From contig OZ025239.1 in assembly GCA_964019155.1 (NCBI GenBank), positions 94,758,590 through 94,822,589 on the forward strand: DNA of 64,000 nt, read 5' to 3'. Position 1 is the stretch's first letter. Each line of letters opens with the position of its first letter. The translations under genes and the position numbers were made by a program. Source of the stretch: Osedax fenrisi. Lineage: Eukaryota; Annelida; Polychaeta; Sabellida; Siboglinidae. The notes beneath the pieces were generated by a model, which searched no databases, was not told where the DNA came from, and saw nothing but the letters and a program-made list of their open reading frames with translations. This document shows positions 1 through 19,479 of this stretch, piece after piece.

Positions 1-250
1 AGAAGTTATCGCTAGTTATCATTCACGTGTGCATTAATTAATATACATTTACATTTAATATTTCGGTTAATAGATGATCGAAAGTCTACAAGAGAAGTTT
101 GTATATTTGTAGTAGTAGTCGTACACATTCTACTAGCTGTTCCACTACACTGCTTACAGTATTATCGTTTAGTCCTCGATGTTTAGCTTATAGTCTGCAC
201 TGTCAAGCGTGTTGCTTCTAGATCCATAGTAATACGCGCCCACGTTTCAG

Positions 251-7871
<7,621 letters not shown>

Positions 7872-9290
7872 ACGACGAGCATTCACGTCATCTCTGCCAC
7901 CCCGCCCCCGCCCCCCTCGATGAGGGTGTTTACCCCCTTTACCCCACTTTACCCCACTACCAACGTCCGGCACCACCCGGACATCGTTCATTGTGATATT
8001 TATATTCCGTTGCCATTGTTTCCTTCAGTAAACATTATTATTTGATCTCTTCTACGCTCAAATATATTATTTTAACAATATGTATTGCTTACTTATACTC
8101 ATAGTATTATGTAGTATACATTATATATATTTATAAAATACACTTATATATATGTATATTAGGAATTACAAAATCTATACTTCTATCAAAAATGATTAAA
8201 AAGAAGATATGTTTAAAACACCGGATTAAATGGAATACTTTACAACTAGCCACTGATACTGTACACTATTAGATGTTAAGTAAGCTTATAGTAACCAGTG
8301 TATGCAGGTGGTTTCCATATCGAAACTTACATATACTGTACGATCACTATATATATTAAATGTGTATTATTAAAATATACATATTAAACATTATTCCGAT
8401 TAGTACAAATAATAGTAATGCTATGTAATTGTATCGATGCATGTTTTATACCGAATACATCTAAATAATACAAGCAGACCTACTCCCGCAACTTGTTATA
8501 GGGTATATGAGTAATTATAGAGTGTGTATCTAAGTATCATTACATATATTTAAGTATCATTATATATGTATATATCTTAATGATATACACTATATATAAT
8601 ATATTATTTTATCTTCTATTTAGACACTTTACTAGTAATATATATATGCATATAAAATCACAAATAATTGATATAGATAATATTATTAAATCTATATATT
8701 AAATATATAACATTAATATAAAGTTATATATACTTATATAAATATTAATAATATATAAATATTTATTAATTTTATGTGAAAATGATATAAATTATATTTA
8801 GTATAATAAATAAGTACATAAATACATTATATAATATATAAATTACTTATTATAACTAACATGAATAAAAATTATATAAATTTCAAATTCAATTTACTCA
8901 GATTAAGTATTTTCAATAAACAAATTTTGATTTTTCAACTTATATCAAGTTTGAATAATCTAATTATTATTAAAAAAAAGTATGAAATATACTAATAAAT
9001 GTAGTTAATTACATATATATATATATATACATAATTTAAATTATATTTATTGCTACTTTAAAATACGTGAATAAAATTTAGTATTTAGTGATTTAACTAA
9101 GATAATTAGATAAAATAAAAAAAGTCTAGCATATGTATGATGGTTACACATAATGTTATAATAGGTCAATGTCTAGACTATATAAATATCTAAAAATAAG
9201 TAGTAGCAAGGACAAATTCAATTATCTAAGTCCTCGATAATTATAATCAATCCAAATAAAAGATTAATAATTCTTAAATAATATATAAAC
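7872..9290. other. Intergenic, downstream of PERK
   Basis: Contains the PERK 3' UTR (extent unknown; I see no clear canonical AATAAA close to the stop) and then A/T-rich DNA with short (AT)n runs. No gene recognised. Confidence 0.6.
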
Positions 9291-9580
9291 TGCCTGTGTG
9301 GCTCAGTTGTCTAAGGCGTCAGACACACAAGCAGAATGACACGGGTTCAATACCTCTGGCCATTCATTAATTTTAAAATGGGTCTTAAAATAACATTTAG
9401 AAGTTATCTTATATAATTGTGTATACATAAATTAAAACCATAGATGCTTTAACATGAGAGTGGCTTCCAACTCATATATATGACTTATAACCGACTTATA
9501 ATATGGTAATAAGTGAAAACTTCATCTAAGTTCCTGGATGGGATGAAAGGACTCCACCAAATAACAATGACAATAATATA
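9291..9580 (+). mobile_element. tRNA-derived SINE, copy 1
   Basis: A tRNA-like head (TGGCTCAGTTG box A, GGGTTCAA box B) is followed by a unique body and the conserved 3' segment TGGGATGAAAGGACTCCACC, ending in an A/C/T-rich (AACAAT)-like tail. Two more copies at about 16714 and 18122 share the same head, body and tail. It is the most diverged of the three in the box B. Polymerase III transcription of the head is inferred. Confidence 0.85.
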
Positions 9581-10186
9581 GAAGAAAAACAATAACAGTG
9601 ACATTTTTAAAATACAATTCTAGTTATAGGAGAGAAGTGACACGGTTAACATGGGAAAATATTTGATAAAAGTTAATACATATAGCTGAAACATACAAAG
9701 AACCTAGCTCTTGTTAGGTTTCATAATTTGAAAAATATATAATTAAAAAACTCAAATATGAGTATATAATATAATATAATTAATTTATATACCAATTTTA
9801 GCATATAATTTAAGTTAATATAGTTATTAAAAATACATAATATAAGTTTTATATTCCATTGAAATAATATATTACGTACATGCCTAATATAAGTCTATTA
9901 AATTATAAAGAAGTATTTTTATAATAAATAAAAAAATCTTTAAATATTAAAGCCCGTTAGTGGAAACTTTAGAACTTAGCTATGTTAATTATGAGAATAT
10001 AAACAATTGTTATCGAAATACTAATTTTCTGAATTTAAAAAAAATATAGTATACTGGTTATAATAATTACCAGTACTATGTAAAATCTATAATATATACT
10101 GTAAAAGTATATTATATAAAGTATACTATTATAATCTATAATTATATAATATAATCAATGATTTTGCTTCAAAATCCTTGCTATAT
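9581..10186. other. Intergenic A/T-rich DNA
   Basis: No gene, repeat unit or regulatory motif that I can support. Confidence 0.6.
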
Positions 10187-11110
10187 GCGAAAGTAACCGA
10201 ATACGGACACTCGATATCTCAGAAACCATAAATCCTACAAAAAAATGTTGATTAATAAAATCCGAAGGAATAAAATATTCATAATTATAAATAGTCTAAC
10301 AAAGTATTTTTTATTTTTTAATTATTCAAAAATTTTCTAATATATCCAATAAACTGATTTTATTTATTACGTTTTTAAATTTATGAAACAAAATTTCAAC
10401 TTAAAACATTTTCAAGAATATACAAATGTATCGATATAAAATATAACATTATATTATTAAAAAATAAAGCATTCTAAAAATGATATATATAATTTCTATA
10501 TTTATTATAAAATATCCAGTAAGTTATAAACTTATATCTAGAGGTCATATAAGTCACTAATACAGACACTATAAATGTCTTAATACGAACACCCTATAAC
10601 CAATCAGCGCGCAGCGTATGAACTATTCTGATTTTCATAAAAAGCGCGTTCGTTATAATATTAATACCACCAATGAAGCTAAATCTAAAATGTTTATTAT
10701 TTAGATACTTAAATTGTATTATTAATTAAAAAAATAATAAAAATAAATAAATTATTAACTAATTAAATAAGAAAAAATTATTCATAAAATTAATTATTAA
10801 TAATGTAATTGTAATTTGTCTGATTGAATCATCAATAATATATAGTTTATCTAGTGGTAGGTAGGATGTAGGATATATATCCTATATAGGATGTCCGTAT
10901 TATAATACAGGGTGTCTGTATTCATACACGGGTACCGAATACGGACACCCCCGTTATCTATGGAATTAAAAGATTAAATATAATTTTAAAATCACAATAA
11001 TATCTATAATCATATATTATTAATATATTGTAATTTTTGAATACAAATAATGAGTCATAAACTATTAAGACCACTTATTGTTAAAGTATCCGTATTAGGT
11101 TACTTTCCCC
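10187..11110 (-). mobile_element. Family A MITE, full copy (inverted)
   Basis: Begins GCGAAAGTAACCGAATACGG and ends GGTTACTTTCCCC, i.e. imperfect terminal inverted repeats, with TA at both outer flanks. About 924 bp, noncoding. Inside are several copies of the terminal motif GTGTCCGTATT in both orientations, including a central palindrome built around GGTACC. By comparison with the copy at 45033 this one lies in the opposite orientation. Confidence 0.85.
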
Positions 11111-11572
11111 TAGTTATACTTTAAAAAAATAGAGAAAAATAACAATATATAAAATAAAATAAACTATTGAATAGATATTCATAACATTCATATCTTATTT
11201 ATATCATATCAGTATTGTAAATATTGATATGAATTGGGTATATATAAAGGTAGGCTATACATTTACCTAGAGCTGGGACGTATCGAAGATACAGTATCTA
11301 TTAAGGCAAAAAATCAGTATCGTAGATACATTTGTATTTGTATTTGTATATATTATAAAAATTACAAAAGTATTTGTAATCGTATTTATTAGTCATAAAT
11401 ATAGGAAAGCCTCCGATTACCGTCCCCTAAATGATTATTTGTAATAACTTATTCAATATTAAATATATTTTTTTTGTAATTAGGGTAATATTATGGTAAT
11501 TAATAATGTGGCTATTTTAAATTGTTGATATAATTATATTTACACGAATAAATAGGGGGGTCGGTAATCGGA

Positions 11573-11954
11573 TACATCCCAGCAAACAATATATTCGACG
11601 CTTTTGGACGCCATGCGCCTAAAAGTTCCGGAATTAATTCGTCGCTTTGATGACAATTTGCGCTCAAAACGTCGATTTGTTCTATTGTACTTTGGACGCT
11701 GTTGCGCCCAAAAGCGTCGAATTTGCGACGAATTCAATAAGATTCGGAACTGAAGCGCCCAAAAGCGTCGAAAAAGCGACGAATTCAATACGATTCGGAA
11801 CTGAAGCGCCCAAAAGCGTCGAAAATGCGACGAATATATTCGATTCGGAATCAAAGCGTCCAAAAGCGTCGAAAAAGCGCCCGTAATTTCTCAAAAGCGC
11901 CCGTAATTTCTCAAAAGCGCCCAAAAGCGTCGATAAATTGTTTGCTGGGATGTA
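11573..11954. mobile_element. Small TIR element with internal tandem repeats
   Basis: Perfect 18-bp inverted ends (TACATCCCAGCAAACAAT and its complement) enclose 382 bp. The inside has three roughly 51-bp tandem units carrying GCGCCCAAAAGCGTCG, and the left arm carries the same motif inverted, so the element is largely self-complementary. Open frames here are by-products of the repeat. It sits between inverted GGTCGGTAAT-type sequences (11559-11568 and 11958-11974), suggesting insertion into another element. Superfamily not assigned. Confidence 0.85.
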
Positions 11955-12859
11955 CCTAATACCGACCCCTTTCCCCTATTACCACCCCCTAAAATAATCG
12001 TGGTATAAATAATTGTAGTACTATAATATCCAATAAAAATAGTAATATATATATATAAATATAATTAATTATAACATGCACGCAATTTATTTTTTATTGA
12101 AATTATGTTTTAATAGTAATATTAAATTTAAATTTAAACTTTATAGTAATTATATTAAAATAGAGTATATAATTATGTAATATTTATTTATATTACATTT
12201 TATTAAATAATATATCATTTGGATATTATATGTATTTTATATCAATATTTTATAATATCATATTATAAATTAATTTTAATATATATAAAATATAAATATA
12301 TTTTTAATAAAATATCTTTTGCAAATATTGACATTAATTCATTGTTAAAAATTATGATATATCAATTATAGTGATTTATTCTCAAAAACTATTATATACA
12401 TTTATTGAAAACAAAGATTATTTTGATAATATATTTTATATAATAATTTATTTATAATTCAAAATTATATATTATAATGAAATATAATATCATTTTAATA
12501 AATTATTATTAATTATAAATAATAATAATTAATAATTTATTTTTTGTATAATTTATAATTTACTATATTCGTGTTGAACATTCGAAAGTAAAGGTCGCTG
12601 ATTATTTGTAGGTGAAAAATAGTATATTGTAATAATTAATGTATATGTAAACATTAATGTATATTTCTCTATATATATACAGACTATAGTATAATTTCAG
12701 ATGAAATTAACTCTGGTACACTAACATATTCATCGTGGGCAACATAAATGTCATTAAATGTCAACAAATGTATTCTATATCATCTATTGAAGAACACGTT
12801 ATAAGGTGTGAATGTTTAATATGTCCTTTTAAGGGGGTATCCCACTGTAGTATATTACT
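11955..12859. other. Intergenic A/T-rich DNA
   Basis: Very A/T-rich; no gene seen. The inverted CCCCTAT and CCGATTACC-like strings near 11410-11430 and 11960-12000 may be the ends of an older element. Confidence 0.55.
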
Positions 12860-13047
12860 ACAATAAATTGTCTTAACATTTGATGACTCAATATGTTTAT
12901 TAAAAAATTACAATATATTAATATTATATGATTATAGATATTATTGTGATTTTAAAATGTTAATTAATCTTTTTATTCAATAGATAACGGGGGTGTCCGT
13001 ATTCGGTTCCCGCGGGTTCGAATACGGACACCCTTAATACCACTATA

Positions 13048-13084
<37 letters not shown>

Positions 13085-13800
13085 TATTGATAAACCTATC
13101 AGATAAATTAAAATTACATTAATTATAATTAATTTTATTTAATTATTTAATATAATTTATTAGTAATTAATTTATTATTTTTATTATTTTATTAATCAAT
13201 AATTACAAATGAAGTATCTAACTAATAATCATGAACGCATTAATACATTGATGGTATTACTATTATAACGCACGCAATTATTCTGATAATTATAATAATT
13301 CACACGATGCGCGTTGATTGGTTATATGGTGTATGTATTAAGACATCTAGAGTGTCAGTATTAGTGATTTATATGAACTAGATATGCTTATAACTTAATT
13401 AACTTAATATATGATACAAATATAGAAATGATGTATATAATGTTTAGAATGTTTTATTTATTAATAAATATTATTATATTTTATATCGATACATTTTATG
13501 CCTGAGAAGTTTTTGGTTGAATTATTTTTCAACATAAAAATCCAACATATAAATTTAAAAACGTAATAAAAAAAATAATTTAATGGATACATCAGACTTA
13601 TGTTAAATAATTAAAAATTAAAAATACTTATAAGTATTTTTCATAATGTATTTAAACTATTTATAATTATAAATATTGTATTCATTACAATATTGTTTGT
13701 AGGATTTATATAAGGTTTATGAACTATATATAGAAACTATAGTTTCTGAAATACTTAGAAGTCCGTATTCGAGCACTGTCCGTATTATTATACGTTCCCC
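12860..13800 (+). mobile_element. Family A MITE, copy with eroded left end
   Basis: Starts in the AATTGTCTTAACATTTGATG segment found next to the left TIR of other copies, has the central GTGTCCGTATTCGG palindrome at about 12988-13032 and the GCGCGTTGATTGGTTAT block, and ends in the eroded right TIR CGTTCCCC followed by TA. An (AT)n run lies at 13051-13082. Confidence 0.8.
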
Positions 13801-14329
13801 TATATGGAAATGAACTTTATCAAGTATTATAATAATATCCGGAATGATAAATATGTTTTAATAAATTTTCACAAATAATAGAATAATATAATTAGTATTA
13901 TATCAATATTAGAAATTCCAATTTACGTAGAATTATTCTCCCTATTGGAAATATAAGTGTTGTTAATATAGTAGTATTTGTTTTGGAAGTGATTATATTA
14001 CTAGCTATACAATATATTGTATTTTGTATTAATAAATGCATTAATTTCATCTTTAATCTTACATATTTATGACTTTTTAAATAATTATTTAATTAATTAT
14101 GTTACCTATGTGTAATAAATTAACCTAAAACCGATTAACACCAATATGGCTGTATGTTTAAGTCGGTTAATCTGATGATCTGCTATAGTGCTATACTTAA
14201 AATAATGATAATGTTCTTACTAGTATTTACCCGATATCAAGTCAATGTTTAAACTGCTACAAATTAAAGCGGGCTTACAAAATATGGGATTAACTCTTTT
14301 TTCCGATTAAGGCTTACTAATAATATATA

Positions 14330-14330
14330 T

Positions 14331-14389
<59 letters not shown>
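14330..14389. repeat. (AT)n microsatellite
   Basis: About 60 bp of alternating AT. Confidence 0.95.
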
Positions 14390-14392
<3 letters not shown>

Positions 14393-14560
14393 CATGTACG
14401 TAATATTACATATATTTAAGATACGCTTTCCGCTAGGTCGAGCCGGCTTACAAGTAATAGCATTAAAAGCGGAGACTTGTGGTCTCGATGAGTCATAATC
14501 GTAGGCGTACGCTTGCTACGTGCATCGGTCTGCTGCACGTATACCTACATACGTATATAC

Positions 14561-14606
<46 letters not shown>

Positions 14607-14909
14607 GTATACATATATATATGCCCCGAGTTATACTGGCGTACCCGTCTAAAGTTCGCCGACTATTAATAGCTATTATGTCAGACTTGCGAAAGGTTAA
14701 GAAGGCAGTTTTTCTAATGCGCGTGTCTAGTGTCTTTGATTTAGTATTCTAACGATGTTTTTTAATTAATCCGATATCCGGTGGAAACACAATCGATAAA
14801 TATCATAATAAAAATAATAACTTGGTACATATGCACCCGCGGGTTATACGTATCCCGGTATACAAATCATAAATACATTCCATTATATAATACTTAGTGA
14901 TGGCCATGT
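14390..14909. other. Unassigned mixed-composition stretch
   Basis: Less A/T-rich than its surroundings, with an internal (AT)n run at 14562-14606 flanked by GTATACGTA-type palindromes. The short open frame across it consists mostly of Y and I from the AT repeat and is not accepted as a gene. Confidence 0.5.
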
Positions 14910-15396
14910 ACATAGAATATTTCACACGCTACACGCTGATTGGTTGTAGGGTTTCCGTATTAAGACATCTGGAGTGTCCGTATTAGGGACTTATATGACC
15001 TCTAGATATATGCTTATAACTTGATGAATATTTGATAACAAATATAGAAAGTAAATATATCATTTTTAGAGTGCTTTATTTTTTAATAATATATATATTA
15101 TATATTAATTTATATATTAATTTATATATTTAATTTATATATTAATAACACTATAGTGTTATATTTTATATCGATGCATTTGTATATTCTTGAGAAGGTT
15201 TTAAGTTGAATTTTTTTTTCATAAATTTAAAAACGTAATCAAAAAATCAGTTTATTGGATTACAGCAATATTTTGAGTAATTAAAAATAAAAAATACTTT
15301 TTTAGACTATTTATATAATTATGAATATTTTATTCATTAACATTTTTTTTGTAGGATTTATGGTTTCGGAGATACCGAGAGTGTCCGTATTGGGGC
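14910..15396 (+). mobile_element. Family A MITE, right half
   Basis: Starts near the ACGCTGATTGGTTGTAGG centre of the family and runs to GTGTCCGTATTGGGGCAC. The left half is missing. It abuts an inverted second copy. Confidence 0.75.
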
Positions 15397-16232
15397 ACTT
15401 TAATATATAACATATTCATAATTATATAAATAGTCTAAAAAAGTATTTTTATTTTTTTAATTAATCAAAATATTGCTGATACATCCAATAAACTGATTTT
15501 TTATTACGTTTTTAAATTTATGAAAAACAAATTTTAACTTAAAACCTTCTCTAGAATATACAAATGTATCGATATAAAATATAACACTATATTATTAAAA
15601 ACTAAATCATTATAAACATTCTATACATAATTTTTATATTTGTTATCAATATTAGTTAAGTTATAAGCATATATCTAGAGGTGATATAAATCACTAATAC
15701 GGACACCATATAACCAATCAGCGCGTTGCGTATGGACTATTCTTATTTTTATAACAACGATTGCGTTATAATATTAATACCACCAATAAAGCTAAATCTA
15801 AAAATGTTATTATATAGATACTTAACGTGTATTATTAATTAATAACATAATACAAATTAATAAATGAATTACTATTAATTTAAATTTAAATTATTCATAA
15901 AATTAATTATAAATAATGTAATTATAATTTATTTTATTTGTTCATCAATAATTATAAGTTATAGTTTATTTAGTGGTATATAGGGTGTCCGTATTATAAC
16001 ACAGGGTGCCCGTAATCGGACATGGGTACAGAATACGGACACCCCCGTTATATATTTAATAAAAAGATATATATTAAAATATATTATATAATATATTTAA
16101 ATAAAATTTCCAAATCACAATAATATCTATAATCATATACTATTCATATATTGTAATTTTTGAATAAAAATATATAGTTATAAAATTATATGTTTAGTTA
16201 AAGTGTCCGTATTAGGTTACTTTCTCCTAGAG
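15397..16232 (-). mobile_element. Family A MITE, inverted copy fused to the previous half
   Basis: Runs in the opposite direction from the neighbouring half-copy. It passes through ACCAATCAGCGCG, the central palindrome near 16016-16050 and the left TIR, which reads GGTTACTTTCTCC at its right edge. The two copies form a head-to-head compound. Confidence 0.75.
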
Positions 16233-16713
16233 TGATATATTTACCGATATTATATCTAATAATGAGGTAGTGTATATACTCCGTAGGCTTCTATAGAAGC
16301 CTATCGTAAATTAAACTTTGAAACTTAGTAAGTCATCTCCCCCCAATATGTTTATTGATAATAGTTTACAGAGTGTAAGCTTATTATTATTGATAGTTAT
16401 CTTTCCTCCATTATATCAAGCTAATGCATATTTTGTGACATTTTTATTTTACGCTTGAGTAATTCTATCATATTTCATTATCTTCCATGGACTCCTTCAG
16501 AGTACACATTTGAATTTGATACACAAATTAATTCATAAAATAGTTTTTATATAAATGTTTTCAATATAATAATATTAAATTCATAGTATAATTTAATACA
16601 CAATATATTATTTTGAATTTCGACATAATTATATAATAAAAAACATCGTTCAATTCAAATCTAATTTATAAATAATTGTATGTTTTAATAAAATATGTAT
16701 ATAAATTGATAAA

Positions 16714-17022
16714 CTGTCTGTGTGGTCCAGTTGCTCAAATCATCAGAAGATGAGCAATAGTACGTGGGTTCGAGCCCCGTCCGGACCATTAGAATAGGCC
16801 TTTAAATCATATTTAGAAGTGATCTTATATATAATAATTATATATAATTATGTATAAATAAATTAACGGCTCTTGTTAAAACTATGAATGCCTTAACATG
16901 AGAGCGGCTTCGAAGGGACATTAGAGTCATATGGTTATAAGTGTACAGTTAATTTACGTTCATTGATGGGATGAAAGGACTCCACCAAAATAAAATAACA
17001 ATAACAATAACAATATAGAAAT
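16714..17022 (+). mobile_element. tRNA-derived SINE, copy 2
   Basis: Best-preserved box B of the three copies (GGGTTCGAGCCC), followed by the family body and TGGGATGAAAGGACTCCACC, then an (AACAAT)n tail. Confidence 0.85.
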
Positions 17023-17426
17023 ACAAAATTAAAAATATGAATGGATTACATTTGACAAATAAATCAATATATCTGATATATTTGATTCAATGATTGGAAT
17101 CAATAATATAAAATTAAATACGCCACTGAAAAGTATCTAGTTAGGAGTACAAAAGTAACCATTGCAGAGATAGCGAGAGAACAACGTCCGTCATCCTTGG
17201 TGTATAATTAACTAAAGTGATCACATGCATGACGTGACGATACATTTGTTAAATATACGTGCATTGTACGTATACGTAACTCTATAGAGTTAAAGTAGAA
17301 AAGAGTGAAGTAGTCACGTGATTTCGAGATGAGGTATCATAGTGCATTCGTTTGGACCGCGCTATTCGTCAGTTGTTCGAGTGATCAAGGTGTTATTTGT
17401 TTGTGAGGATATCTGTGTGTTTGGGT
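17023..17426. other. Intergenic, with mixed-composition stretch
   Basis: From about 17160 the sequence is richer in CG and contains GTCACGTGAT (17316) and TGACGTGACG. It looks regulatory in composition, but no gene is recognised next to it. Confidence 0.4.
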
Positions 17427-17445
17427 ATATATATATGTGTGTTTG

Positions 17446-17482
<37 letters not shown>
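17427..17482. repeat. (AT)n microsatellite
   Basis: Interrupted (TA)n with GTGTGTTTGGG insertions on its left side. Confidence 0.9.
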
Positions 17483-17484
<2 letters not shown>

Positions 17485-17587
17485 ATATATAGGTATATGT
17501 GTAGGGAGAAATTATAGATCAAATATGGTATCATAGAGTGAACACTACACAACACTAGTAAGAGAAGTAACCTATGCATAAGTAGAA

Positions 17588-17800
17588 CCTGTGAGAACCT
17601 GGGAGGACATGGGAGGACATGGGAGGACATGGGAGGACATGGGAGGACCTGGTAGGACTTGGTAGGACCTGGTAGGACATGGTAGGACTTGGTAGGACCT
17701 GGGAGGACTTGGTAGGACCTGGGAGGACTTGGTAGGACCTGGTAGGACATGGTAGGACTTGGTAGGACCTGGGAGTACTTGGTAGGACATGGGAGGACTT
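17588..17800. repeat. 10-bp minisatellite
   Basis: About 21 tandem units of GGTAGGACCT and variants (GGGAGGACAT at the left, GGTAGGACTT in the middle). The left block and right block use different variants, so the array grew by local duplication. Proline/serine-rich frames on the minus strand are artefacts of the repeat. Confidence 0.92.
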
Positions 17801-18121
17801 ATGCATCCTATATAGGTCAATGGTTTTGTGAAGAAATTCTTTCGGATATCCTTTGTATATATGAAGTATTTGAGTTAATGACACTGACAAGTGTAAGTTA
17901 AAAAAGAGTTTAATTAAATTCAAAAGGCCGACATTTTAATATTAATAACAAATGTAGCTGATGTATTCAATGAATATCATAGTATAGCATAACAATGCAT
18001 ATAGTAGTATAACGTAGCATAAACAGCATGGCATAACATGTAATATCATATATATATAATATATATATATATATAAATATATTATATATAAAAATATATT
18101 ATATATATATAATAGAAATAA

Positions 18122-18440
18122 TTGTGTGTCTCAGTTGGCTAAGGCGCTAGACACATAAGCAGAAGGACGCTGGACCAGCGTCGCTGGTTCGAGCCGTCCG
18201 GACCATTACAATAGGTCTTAACATAATATTAAAAAGTGATCTTATATAATTGTGTATAAATAAATGATCGACTCTCATTAAAACCATATATGCCTTGATA
18301 TTAGAGCTGCTATGAAGGGACATTAGAGCCATATATGGTTATAAGTGAAAACTTTACCTAAGTTCCTGGATGGGATGAAAGGACTCCACCAAATAACAAT
18401 AACAATAACAATAACAATAACAATAACAATAACAACAATA
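18122..18440 (+). mobile_element. tRNA-derived SINE, copy 3
   Basis: Head with CTCAGTTGGCTAAGGCG (box A) and GGTTCGAGCC (box B), the shared body, TGGGATGAAAGGACTCCACC and a long (AACAAT)n tail of about seven units. An extra GCTGGACCAGCG palindrome lies just before box B. Confidence 0.87.
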
Positions 18441-19479
18441 TGTATAGTCACCTTCACATGCTCCTCTCGTGATATGCCTACAGGCTGCATTTTTATCGGC
18501 CCGTGTAAATATATTATTTAACATTCTTTTTTTTATTGTCGTTTTTGTATATATCTACCTATCTATCTACCTATCTATCTATACAATAGTATAATATGAG
18601 TCATATCTCGAATTTCTGGTACATACAGGTAAGTGATGGGTGTCATTGAATCGTATTGGGTACTATCAGGGTCGCAGGAATAGGGGGTCGTGATGTCCGG
18701 ACTCCCCCCCCCCATTTATAAATAAGGGTGTTCCGTATATCTTTGGATATTCTGGATGATTCCCCCCTGTTCTGGCGAATATTTATAAAATAATTTAATA
18801 ATGTGTTAATAGTATAGGGAACATGTAATGTTAGTATACTATCTATAGATAGCGATTATTAGTAAAATACATATTATAATATTACATTTTTAGTCAGAAT
18901 ATTATTTAATATTTATTAGATTTCAATTAATATTTGTTAATAAAATGGACATAATTATGTTAATTTTAAATGACCTCCATTTTAACTTAAGTTCCTTTTA
19001 TTGAATTGAAATAATAAACATAATGATGATAGTTTTGGAATATTATAACTATTGTTTTAAATTCATCCATATAATTAATAATAATATATAAGCATTTATA
19101 ATTAGGTATATACATACTAGTCATTCAAATTTGAAGAAGGCAATGGAATTATTTAGGTTATACTAGTTATGGAAAATCTAATATGCATCGTATGTCAATA
19201 GTATTGGAGAATAGAAATAGTATTTAAGTTGTAATGATTAAATATAATAAAAATGACATCTTAGAGAACATTCACATCTTGACATATACAATAACAAATA
19301 TTGTTTTGGGAGCTGTATTTACTTCTATAAGATACATTGCTCAAGAAAACATAACTTTTAGAGGTAAAATACATTTTTAGGGTAAATTCCTAAATGTAAC
19401 TATTAAATTAAGATAAAATGAAATTCCCCAATTAGATACATGGTTAAATATTGTAGAAAAACGTTCTAAACACAAATAT
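18441..19479. other. Intergenic, no gene seen
   Basis: Mostly A/T-rich, with a short CTAT repeat near 18555-18580 and a C-run near 18703-18713. Confidence 0.6.

Noticed and set aside
11540..11924. Overlapping frames on both strands
   Set aside because: Products of the 51-bp tandem units inside a TIR element; no independent coding evidence.
17385..17923. Minus-strand Pro/Ser-rich frames
   Set aside because: They read only the 10-bp minisatellite; three frames are open at once, as expected for such a repeat.
9291..18440. The three tRNA-like heads as functional tRNA genes
   Set aside because: They lack a proper acceptor stem, and each is followed by the same SINE body and tail.
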